A stretch of DNA of 6,359 bases, taken from assembly GCA_029856375.1 (NCBI GenBank), contig JAHQWX010000114.1, forward strand, positions 1-6,359. Reading direction: 5' to 3'. Source of the DNA: Promethearchaeia archaeon (lineage in GTDB: Archaea > Asgardarchaeota > Lokiarchaeia > Sigyniarchaeales > SOKP01). A program made the position numbers and the translations under genes. Of the stretch, positions 1 through 6,037 are shown piece after piece. Under the pieces are notes generated by a model. The model had not been told where the DNA came from. It made no database searches and saw only the letters and a list, made by a program, of their open reading frames with translations. Every line of letters begins with the position of its first letter. Position 1 is the first letter of the stretch.

Positions 1-1052
1 AGAATCCATTTATTAACATCTTTAATTAAAAATCTGATTTGTTGATGGATTTTTTGCTTAACTTCCGAAGTTTCGATCGATTTTAACCATTCTCCGCCAC
101 CTAGTCTATATGATACAATGCTTATTAGAGGTTCTAATAGATCTAATAAAACTTCTTTCATCATCCACGACTTAGGTATTACGCTCATTCTATCGGGATT
201 ATAACTAGGTTCTCTTAAAATTGGGTGGGTTTCGTCGACTTCTAACTTTGGCATAAGCGATAACAGCAATATTAGCGCGAATATTGCACAAATCCCGTTT
301 ACCGTATAAGTTCCACCAATTTTTTTTAGGTCGCTTCGATTTATAGATAAGTTTGCTAAAAATAAAGAAATGAAAATGGTTTTATCAAATTTCTCTGATA
401 CTCTTTTTTCGTCTAATTCCTCGTCGATTAAGATATAATCATCTTTCAAAATATCTAATATCTTTTCTGGAAAAGTGTAGAAAGTATAAACCTTACGCTC
501 GCTTCTCCTTTTATCTTTTTCAACAATTAACTCTTTTGCTTCAAGGCCGAATAGGTCAACGAGATTCTGTAAACTTTCCTTAACATATTTTCGCGCTTTA
601 TTTGGATCAGAAAACATGGCATAAAATTGATGATCAACGATTTGAAAATCTGGTCCTTTGCTAAAAGCCTCTACCAATCGATCTAATACGGTTCCTTGAA
701 TGTTTTGAGCCATCGCTTTACTTCTCGAAGCAACAAATCCGTTAATTAATTCGTTAATTATGAAATCTTGTTCGTGAGTCCGAGATTTTAGAATTTGGTT
801 AAAAGCCAAGGCAATATCTTGCGTTTTAGGAAAGAATGCTGTTTGAATTTTATCATTTATTGAATCAACTAAGAGTTCCCCGTTATTCCTAGGAAAATAA
901 TCCCTCATTGCGGTTAACCTTTGAATTAACGCTTGTTTTGCACCCGGAATTCTATCAATATCTCTTTCTTCTAATTTCTTAATCGATTGGTCTACCCTTT
1001 TTGAGAAATCTTCCAATAATTTTTGCCATTCTTTATCTTGAACTTCATTCAT
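1..1052 (-). CDS. Unknown protein, third gene of the minus-strand operon, C-terminus cut by window edge
   Basis: An uninterrupted minus-strand frame runs from an ATG at 1052-1050 to the left edge, giving 350 residues with no stop, so the C-terminus is missing. The protein begins MNEVQDKEWQKLLEDF. The first 175 or so residues are charged and look helical (LLEDFSKRVDQSIKKLEER, later KARKYVKESLQNLVDLFG). A more mixed part follows, with RRSERKVYTFYTFPEKILDIL near 190-210 and an acidic stretch ILIDEELDEKRVSEKFDK. Residues 252-268 (NGICAIFALILLLSLMP) are strongly hydrophobic; this may be one membrane helix or simply a buried core helix. I do not recognise a family and see no catalytic motif. The start is chosen because it overlaps the end of the upstream zinc-ribbon gene by 8 bases (ATGAATGA), the same style of junction as between the first two operon genes. 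Function is unassigned; only that it belongs to this co-transcribed set is well supported. Confidence 0.85.
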   Translation of the reverse strand, partial: MNEVQDKEWQKLLEDFSKRVDQSIKKLEERDIDRIPGAKQALIQRLTAMRDYFPRNNGELLVDSINDKIQTAFFPKTQDIALAFNQILKSRTHEQDFIINELINGFVASRSKAMAQNIQGTVLDRLVEAFSKGPDFQIVDHQFYAMFSDPNKARKYVKESLQNLVDLFGLEAKELIVEKDKRRSERKVYTFYTFPEKILDILKDDYILIDEELDEKRVSEKFDKTIFISLFLANLSINRSDLKKIGGTYTVNGICAIFALILLLSLMPKLEVDETHPILREPSYNPDRMSVIPKSWMMKEVLLDLLEPLISIVSYRLGGGEWLKSIETSEVKQKIHQQIRFLIKDVNKWI

Positions 1053-2022
1053 TTGTTTTATTCCAACCTAATTCAAGTTCTAATTTTTTCAGTGCGTTTA
1101 TTAACAAGCGAACTTCTTTTTTTTCGTAAATATTGGGGGAACCAACGCCCTTTTTTGCGGTCCAAGTCATTTGAGCACCAGAAGGTCCAAATTTAAGTAG
1201 AGATTGAAGATCTCTTATCCATGTATAAAATCGGAGCCATTTTTTATTAGGATTATCGTTTGAATATATCACAGCAATAGCCTTCCATTCGGCCATCAAC
1301 CAGCTCACAGTTATTCCAGCCGTAGCCAAATAATAATTAATCGGGAAGTTGGTTGAGAATTCTAGAGGGAGATCTTTAGGATCTATATCAAAAATTGGTT
1401 GGTTATAGCCTTCTAGAATAATAATTTCGCCGCAATATGGGCATTCGTAGTGAGACTTCTCTTTTTTTAGCTTTTTACTACAATTAGGACATGTAAGATT
1501 TTCAATAATCCTATATTTTAAAATTTTTAATTTCTCTTCTTCAAAAACATTTTTCTCTTCTTTCGATTTTTTCTCAAAGGAGCCTTTCCAAGCCCAAAAT
1601 TCGTCAAAGGAAGAGTCAATTTTTTCTAAAGTTACAATGATATTTTTTAAGACATCAGGATTCTTAATACTGAAGAATCCGCCATGTTGATAAATTTCTT
1701 TTTTCCACCAGGATATCCGGATATATTTTGAACTCTTAAGGTAGGGAGTATGACAAATTAATGCAGCGAGCCATCTTCTAGGCGTCTTAGCGATTGTGAT
1801 TCCTTTCTCGCAGATTTCATATTTCTTATTTAGATTGGCTTTTATATGAAAAAGTTCTCCATCAAGAAGTTCACCTACAGCTTCTTCCTCCTTTTCTTTC
1901 TCCTTTTCAGCTTTTCCTTTAATTATTTTTTTACAAGTGGGACATTGGAATATTCCATCAACCAATAGAACCATATCAGCTTCGCAATTAGGACATTTAA
2001 TGATTATAGACGCTCCTTTCAT
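1045..2022 (-). CDS. Double zinc-ribbon protein built from an internally duplicated ribbon-plus-domain unit
   Basis: A 325-aa protein of unknown function. Seen directly: two four-cysteine zinc ribbons, C10/C13...C27/C30 (KCPNCEAD, QCPTCKK) and C178/C181...C194/C197 (TCPNCSKK, ECPYCGE), each expected to bind one zinc ion. After each ribbon and a linker (the first very rich in Lys and Glu, residues 33-48) comes a domain that aligns to its partner without gaps at an offset of 162 residues: GIT 74-76 with 236-238, W84 with W246, A86 with A248, K99 with K261, R102 with R264, W106 with W268. Each unit closes with a Leu/Ile-rich helix (about 122-136 and 302-318). The whole chain is therefore a tandem repeat. 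The domain could be a small beta-rich, PH-like fold, but that is only a guess from the pattern. No signal peptide or membrane segment is seen. The ATG overlaps the stop of the upstream gene by 4 bases (ATGA). A role as a nucleic-acid or protein-binding adaptor is plausible for zinc ribbons but is not shown. Confidence 0.9.
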   Translation of the reverse strand: MKGASIIIKCPNCEADMVLLVDGIFQCPTCKKIIKGKAEKEKEKEEEAVGELLDGELFHIKANLNKKYEICEKGITIAKTPRRWLAALICHTPYLKSSKYIRISWWKKEIYQHGGFFSIKNPDVLKNIIVTLEKIDSSFDEFWAWKGSFEKKSKEEKNVFEEEKLKILKYRIIENLTCPNCSKKLKKEKSHYECPYCGEIIILEGYNQPIFDIDPKDLPLEFSTNFPINYYLATAGITVSWLMAEWKAIAVIYSNDNPNKKWLRFYTWIRDLQSLLKFGPSGAQMTWTAKKGVGSPNIYEKKEVRLLINALKKLELELGWNKTNE

Positions 2023-3113
2023 TCATTCATAATTAAAAATCTTTCATAATCCAAATTTAGCAGTTTAAGGTCTTTACTGTTGAACTCGGAGAGTTCATCC
2101 TTTATTGAGACTAACTCCTTTCTTAACTCAACTAATTTGTTTTTAATTTCGTTCAGTATATTATTTTCATTGTAAGATATTTTTGTAATGAACTCTAAAT
2201 ACGAGTATTTCTTCCCTTTTCCTGAGAAAAAATTTCTGATTTTGTTCAATTCACTATCAATTTCATTTAATTTCTTTCGTTTCATAATTAACTTTAACAG
2301 AGTTTTTCGCCATTTAATAAAAATTTCGTCGTCTTTATTCTCAATTTCCTCCAGATCGAATTTTTCAGGTAAATTTTTTACATTTTCTTTCATATATTCA
2401 AAAAGATCTTTATTTTTTTCTATTGCTTCCTTGATAATTCTAACATTTGGTTTTTTATTTAATACGGGATCAAATAGTTCCAAAAATCCCTCGATTTGTT
2501 CGAGCAGGTCTAAAAACCTATTATAAAATTCGCTTATAGTTGTTTCGACTTTAATTGTTTGATATGGATTTCCTAAATCGTCTAATATTTCAAATAAATC
2601 GTCAGATAATACATAATTTTCTTTCCCTACCTCGTATAAAAAAGGATGAATGCAAGATGTATTCTCGCACATTACTCCTTTTAATCTCGAAATTGCTTCG
2701 TGGAAATTGCGTTTCGTGAAAAATTTAAACCGTTTTGATATTACTGCAAATAACGTGTCTTCGGGAACAATAATTGTATTATCTTCGATTCTGATTTGCT
2801 CTAATAGTTTGATTTCAAAATCGTCGTCCTTCTTTTTTAGCTCTTGAGATGATCTAAGATTTTTGATTATTCTCAGATCTATTAAAATTTCTATCATTTC
2901 TTTACTAGCGTATCTCTCTAAATCGCTTTTGAGTAGCTCATCAAAATTCATTATTCTATTAAATGAGTTTAACCATTTTTCATCGGTTAAATTCTTTAAA
3001 AGGTCGTTTCGAATGATATAAAGGTAAAGCAAGATGTAGCGCATTTCAACATTTTCAAACACTTTATTTATTAAAGTTTCGTCCACATCAATGGACAGAC
3101 GATTATGTTCCAC
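2019..3113 (-). CDS. Unknown helical protein with C-terminal coiled coil, first gene of the operon
   Basis: A 364-aa protein starting with GTG at 3113-3111 (MEHNRLSIDVDETL); the frame is closed upstream by a stop at 3140-3138 and contains no ATG before that GTG. Residues 20-90 look helical (MRYILLYLYIIRNDLLKNL). The middle, about 95-190, is a mixed region with a short cluster C149, C154, H156 that might bind metal but is too sparse to call. From about 195 to 345 the sequence is rich in Leu, Glu and Lys with coiled-coil character (FYNRFLDLLEQIEGFLELF and NEIKNKLVELRKELVSIKDEL). There is no signal peptide, membrane segment or recognised catalytic motif. I do not recognise a family. It is the promoter-proximal gene of three overlapping minus-strand genes; its last codons (MNE then TGA) contain the start of the zinc-ribbon gene, so translation of the two is probably coupled. 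A structural or scaffolding role would suit the coiled coil but is inference. Confidence 0.88.
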   Translation of the reverse strand: MEHNRLSIDVDETLINKVFENVEMRYILLYLYIIRNDLLKNLTDEKWLNSFNRIMNFDELLKSDLERYASKEMIEILIDLRIIKNLRSSQELKKKDDDFEIKLLEQIRIEDNTIIVPEDTLFAVISKRFKFFTKRNFHEAISRLKGVMCENTSCIHPFLYEVGKENYVLSDDLFEILDDLGNPYQTIKVETTISEFYNRFLDLLEQIEGFLELFDPVLNKKPNVRIIKEAIEKNKDLFEYMKENVKNLPEKFDLEEIENKDDEIFIKWRKTLLKLIMKRKKLNEIDSELNKIRNFFSGKGKKYSYLEFITKISYNENNILNEIKNKLVELRKELVSIKDELSEFNSKDLKLLNLDYERFLIMNE

Positions 3114-3135
3114 TTTTTTCCAACCAATTTTTCTA

Positions 3136-3142
3136 TTTTATA
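3136..3142 (-). promoter_or_regulatory. TATA-like box for the three-gene minus-strand operon
   Basis: On the minus strand this reads TATAAAA, within TTCATATAAAATAG. Its centre is about 26 bases upstream of the GTG start at 3113, the usual distance between an archaeal TATA box and the transcription start. The transcript would then begin at or within a few bases of the GTG, which means a leaderless or nearly leaderless mRNA. This agrees with the absence of a clear Shine-Dalgarno sequence before that GTG. The flanking region is A+T-rich, and a second TATA-like stretch around 3155-3165 is possible, so the choice is not certain. Confidence 0.4.
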
Positions 3143-3296
3143 TGAAGTAATCTAATATTATTTAATTTGATTTAATGAATCCAGTAGTTTAGTTAAAAAG
3201 AGATACTAAAATCAATTAACGATCACATAAAAGTTTTTCTATTTCTGGATTAATTGGGTCAAAATGGAAAGATTTTTTACCTTTGGTTGTTTTACA

Positions 3297-3305
3297 TTAT
3301 TTAAA
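3297..3305 (+). promoter_or_regulatory. TATA-like box for the Elf1-like gene
   Basis: The sequence TTATTTAAA, followed by purines (GGAAGGA), resembles an archaeal TATA box. A start about 26 bases downstream would fall near 3327, at the beginning of the purine-rich GAAGGGGA, leaving a leader of about 14 bases before the ATA at 3341. It lies inside the possible upstream ORF, so this promoter and translation of that ORF are alternatives. It rests on pattern and spacing only. Confidence 0.35.
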
Positions 3306-3326
3306 GGAAGGATTAATCTCAGAAAC

Positions 3327-3334
3327 GAAGGGGA
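3327..3334 (+). promoter_or_regulatory. Ribosome-binding-like purine run before the non-ATG start
   Basis: GAAGGGGA lies 6 bases upstream of ATA (3341-3343) and 3 bases upstream of ATT (3338-3340). It partly matches the archaeal Shine-Dalgarno consensus GGAGGTGAT. Its position supports translation starting at ATA (or ATT) where homology puts the N-terminus. This matters because the frame has no ATG, GTG or TTG there. Confidence 0.4.
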
Positions 3335-3340
3335 TTCATT

Positions 3341-4078
3341 ATAGGTAGAAGAAAAAAAAGGAAGAAGGTTTATAGAAAGGTCAAAAAACTTCCTAAGATT
3401 TTTACTTGCCCCGAGTGTGGAGCAAAATCGGTAAAAATTGAGAAAAAGATAAAATTATTAACTTATAACATTAAATGTCAGGAATGTGGCGTTGAAAGGG
3501 AGACTTATTTAAGAACAACTAACGATTCTCACGATATATATGGAGAAGATGTTAAAGTTTGTCCCATTTGTGGTGGAACTCTGAGAAAGCAAGAAATAAA
3601 GGAGAGATTTTTTAACTTAGTTGAAGTTAAATGCGGAATGTGTCAATTACAAAAGGAAGTTCTAGCTCGTTCTATAGAAGAGCCAGTTGATTTTTACGGA
3701 GCTTTTATTGATATTTATTTTCAAGATCAAGAATTTCATCGCCTAAAGGGGAATATTGAACTATACGAAGAAGAGAAAAATTGGAAAGAATTAGCATTGA
3801 CCTATTCCCTCTTATCCGATCTGTCAAAATTAAAAGCTGGCGAATTAGCAAAAGATTATGTGGCAACAAGGGATACAGAGAAGCTAAAAGAATCGGAGAA
3901 ATGGAGAAGTGAAGCAACGAAATTCAAATTGTTAGAACGAGAGGTACGACAGAAAATAGAATCTCAAGAATTCGAAATGGAAGAAGTTGAGCCCGAAGTT
4001 GAAGAAGAAGATGAGAAATTAGCTAGAGACAGAACACTTGAAGAAGTTTTTGACGATCCCGGGTTTCTAGAATGGTAA
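3341..4078 (+). CDS. elf1: Elf1/ELOF1-like transcription elongation factor with two zinc ribbons and an acidic extension
   Basis: A 245-aa protein if it starts at ATA 3341. The N-terminus reads IGRRKKRKKVYRKVKK, matching the basic MGRRKxK start of ELOF1/Elf1, which binds RNA polymerase II during elongation; a role at the archaeal polymerase is inferred. The first zinc ribbon uses C23, C26, C46, C49 (FTCPECG, KCQECG). A second follows with C74, C77, C98, C101 (VCPICGG, KCGMCQ), and only then comes the diagnostic EPVDFYGAFIDIY (114-126), which in ELOF1 directly follows the single ribbon. Residues 131-208 form an added helical segment (KNWKELALTYSLLSDLSKL and following), and 212-245 are strongly acidic, ending FDDPGFLEW. 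ELOF1 is about 83 residues, so this is nearly three times longer. The frame is closed by TAA at 3314, and no ATG, GTG or TTG occurs before C23; the first ATG (3638) lies inside the second ribbon and would destroy it. ATA, adjacent ATT, or an assembly error for ATG are the options. The 3' end overlaps the convergent 590-aa gene by 12 bases. Confidence 0.85.
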   Translation: MGRRKKRKKVYRKVKKLPKIFTCPECGAKSVKIEKKIKLLTYNIKCQECGVERETYLRTTNDSHDIYGEDVKVCPICGGTLRKQEIKERFFNLVEVKCGMCQLQKEVLARSIEEPVDFYGAFIDIYFQDQEFHRLKGNIELYEEEKNWKELALTYSLLSDLSKLKAGELAKDYVATRDTEKLKESEKWRSEATKFKLLEREVRQKIESQEFEMEEVEPEVEEEDEKLARDRTLEEVFDDPGFLEW

Positions 4079-5839
4079 TACCTTAGAAATTTTATCTTTA
4101 ATAGAATTTCTTTGCTTTGTATCAGCAACTATTCTTTTTGTTTGATTTTCCTTCATGTATTTCATGATATTTTTAGGAATATTAGACCATATTGGCATTT
4201 TTAAGTAAAAATTAAACAAATTCTTATACTTAATTCCTTTTTTCTTAAAGAAATATGCCCATCGGTTGTATGCAATTCTATTGAATATGTGCACTAAATT
4301 AAATCCCAAGGGATTATATTTCGAAGTTATGAATCTCGCTAAATAAGTCCACATTTTTTGGCTCTGAGGGATAGACTCAGGGTAAACTGAGTCGGATAGA
4401 GGTCTTATGAATATCTCGTGAATTGTGAGTATTGGGATTAAATCGTCGATTAATTTTATAACCTTTTCCTTGTAATCCGGGTCTTTTAAAGAGAGAGTGA
4501 TAATTTTGGACATCTTTCGTTTTGCGTAATTTAAATGTCTCTCTCTAAAAATTAACCAAAAACTGGCCATGTAGTCTCGCAACTCTTCAAGACTTTCAAT
4601 TATTTCATCTTCTTTAAACTCAATTCCATATTTCTTTCTATATTTTTTCACGGTTGCTATTAAAGTGGATTCGGATTCTTCCCGTTCTATTTCTTCTAAA
4701 TCTATTTCTTTAGTACTATCGATCTTCTTTGGTTGTAGCAGAGGAGTATGAACAGTATGCGAATAAAGTGGGGTTGTCCATAGTTTATTTCTTACTTTTT
4801 CTAAAATTTTTACATGTAGCTCTATATTGTTTAACTTTCGTAAATTATCAGAAAGCGGAATTATCTTCCCCTTTTTTATAAAAATTCTATAGCGAATTTT
4901 TTCAAAAAATGAGGAATTCTTTAAAATAGACGCAATTTCCTCCCGTAAAACTCTAATTCTTCGAGTGATAATATTATTTGTCGAGATAATTTTTTTTATA
5001 TAAGGATAAAAATCTACGCTGTATTTCTTTCTAATGTAATCGTTGTCAATTAAAGGGATTTTTTTCGTCTCTTGTTTATCTTTTTTTAAGATGCTCATTG
5101 CGTGATCCCCAATTGTGTAGGAAAATACGACATTCTCTAAAGCCTCGTCCAAGTTTTTAAATTCCCCCAACATTTTTGGTTCTTTGACTTTATACCCATG
5201 TAATAATGTATCAATACCTCTGAATCCATCCTCGAATTCCGAAATAATAACTGATTCAAATTCACCGGGATGGTGCCGATTCAAGCTCAATCGCATATCT
5301 ACACCTGATGTTGCTTGATTTGCTTTGTGAAATACAGTATAACCCCATTTGAAAAGAGGATCAAAAATTTTAAGGAATCCGATATCGTAATCGAAAAAAT
5401 CTGGATGAAAACTTATTGGAAATCCAAAACCGCGAGAGAAATTATAAATAAATTGAAAAACAGACCTTTTTTTCTCACCTGGAAGTACTCCTGGAAAATC
5501 AAAATTAAACGCAACCCGAGGAAACACAGCATCCATTCCTAGATTCATCCACGCTTCAAAAAGAATTATGGCATCAGGAAATCTAAATGCATCATTCTTT
5601 TTTAAAAATTCGAGATTTAGAGAATTTATCGCATTAGGGACCGAAAATAGCCAGTTTGAACTTTTTTCCAGTTCTTTTAAACTTTTTTTAAACTTATAAG
5701 TCACAAGAGGTTTGATTTTTCTTTGGATTTCCTTCTTTTTTTTATAATAATTATTCATAACGCGTAATAGGGAAAGAATTTCTAAAACTTTTCTGTGCGA
5801 ATCGTGTAAAACATTAACTGTAATTATTTTTTCAGCCAT
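4067..5839 (-). CDS. Large protein of unknown function, 590 aa
   Basis: A complete minus-strand gene from ATG at 5839-5837 (MAEKIITVNVLHDSHRK) to TAG at 4069-4067. I do not recognise a family. The N-terminal third is helical and basic (YYKKKKEIQRKIK at 31-43). Residues 85-215 are aromatic-, proline- and glycine-rich and look like a compact folded core, with histidines and acids that stand out: FHPDFFDYDIGF (144-155), HKANQATSGVDMRLSLNRHH (171-190), EFEDGFRGIDTLLHG (201-215). These could be binding or catalytic residues, but no known motif is matched. A charged linker with an acidic run (EIDLEEIEREESES, 378-391) separates a second helical part (395-590) with IPILTIHEIFIRPLSDSVYP and a lysine-rich end. 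There is no signal peptide or clear membrane helix, so it is probably cytosolic. It is a single transcription unit pointing towards the Elf1-like gene and overlapping its end by 12 bases. Codon and base use match the neighbours. Confidence 0.88.
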   Translation of the reverse strand: MAEKIITVNVLHDSHRKVLEILSLLRVMNNYYKKKKEIQRKIKPLVTYKFKKSLKELEKSSNWLFSVPNAINSLNLEFLKKNDAFRFPDAIILFEAWMNLGMDAVFPRVAFNFDFPGVLPGEKKRSVFQFIYNFSRGFGFPISFHPDFFDYDIGFLKIFDPLFKWGYTVFHKANQATSGVDMRLSLNRHHPGEFESVIISEFEDGFRGIDTLLHGYKVKEPKMLGEFKNLDEALENVVFSYTIGDHAMSILKKDKQETKKIPLIDNDYIRKKYSVDFYPYIKKIISTNNIITRRIRVLREEIASILKNSSFFEKIRYRIFIKKGKIIPLSDNLRKLNNIELHVKILEKVRNKLWTTPLYSHTVHTPLLQPKKIDSTKEIDLEEIEREESESTLIATVKKYRKKYGIEFKEDEIIESLEELRDYMASFWLIFRERHLNYAKRKMSKIITLSLKDPDYKEKVIKLIDDLIPILTIHEIFIRPLSDSVYPESIPQSQKMWTYLARFITSKYNPLGFNLVHIFNRIAYNRWAYFFKKKGIKYKNLFNFYLKMPIWSNIPKNIMKYMKENQTKRIVADTKQRNSIKDKISKVLPF

Positions 5840-6037
5840 GTTCAGCCCAATTTCTTAATTCAAACAATTAAAGAATATCCATAAATCTATTTAATTTTAA
5901 TTATTTGATGGATTTTTTACACCATTATCAGTATGAATGAACCGAGGTATTGATAGAATTTCTTTAATAAAATTCGAAATTAACCTTGATTAATTAGCAT
6001 AAAGACTAGTCAATAAGATAAATAATAGAAAAGTTAA
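5840..6037. other. A+T-rich intergenic region between two minus-strand genes
   Basis: These 198 bases contain no convincing gene. They should hold the 3' end of the proline-rich gene transcript and the promoter of the 590-aa gene. On the minus strand, TATA-like stretches ATTTATGG (about 5880-5887) and AAATTAAATAG (about 5886-5896) lie 40-55 bases before the ATG; neither is decisive. No Shine-Dalgarno sequence precedes the ATG at 5839. An 8-base palindrome GACTAGTC (6004-6011) is too short to mean much. No clear hairpin or long T-run terminator on the minus strand is seen. Confidence 0.4.

Larger units (their letters stand above)
3114..3340. promoter_or_regulatory. Divergent intergenic promoter region
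   Basis: These 227 bases separate the leftward operon from the rightward Elf1-like gene. They are A+T-rich and hold a TATA-like element for each direction, a possible 26-codon upstream reading frame (from 3264) and a purine-rich ribosome-binding-like sequence just before 3341. I see no strong inverted repeat that would mark an operator, and no tRNA or structured RNA. The shared region could link expression of the two sides, but no common operator is visible. Confidence 0.5.
3264..3344 (+). other. Possible 26-codon upstream ORF overlapping the start of the Elf1-like gene
   Basis: An ATG at 3264 opens a frame of 26 codons (beginning MERFFTFGCFTLF, ending NEGDSL) that closes with TAG at 3342-3344. 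The stop overlaps the candidate ATA start of the Elf1-like gene (3341-3343) in an ATAG arrangement like the ATGA junctions of coupled genes. A TATA-like CATAAAAG near 3225-3232 could drive it. The peptide has no recognised similarity, no ribosome-binding sequence is obvious before its ATG, and short frames like this are common by chance in A+T-rich DNA, so it is recorded only as a candidate. Confidence 0.15.

Noticed and set aside
2188..2526. Plus-strand open frame of 112 codons, Phe/Ser/Ile-rich
   Set aside because: Antisense shadow of the coiled-coil part of the 364-aa minus-strand gene; its Phe/Ser richness is the complement of Lys/Glu codons.
2662..2690. C149, C154 and H156 of the 364-aa protein as a zinc site
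   Set aside because: Only three candidate ligands with irregular spacing and no second half-site nearby.
2650..2847. Plus-strand open frame of 65 codons
   Set aside because: Lies wholly inside the 364-aa minus-strand gene and has no promoter or ribosome-binding signal.
3638..3640. ATG 3638 as the start of the Elf1-like protein
   Set aside because: It sits between the two cysteines of KCGMCQ; starting here would remove both zinc ribbons although the frame is open and conserved in pattern back to 3341.
3705..3917. Minus-strand open frame of 70 codons
   Set aside because: Antisense to the helical part of the Elf1-like gene, which has the better coding evidence.
5315..5542. Plus-strand open frame of 75 codons
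   Set aside because: Antisense to the 590-aa gene; no recognisable motif.
43..5918. Shared 13-mer TGATGGATTTTTT at 43-55 and 5906-5918
   Set aside because: One copy is inside a coding region and one is intergenic; the string is low-complexity and a chance match in such A+T-rich DNA.
6004..6011. Palindrome GACTAGTC as a possible operator
   Set aside because: Eight bases with no extension or second copy; not distinguishable from chance.
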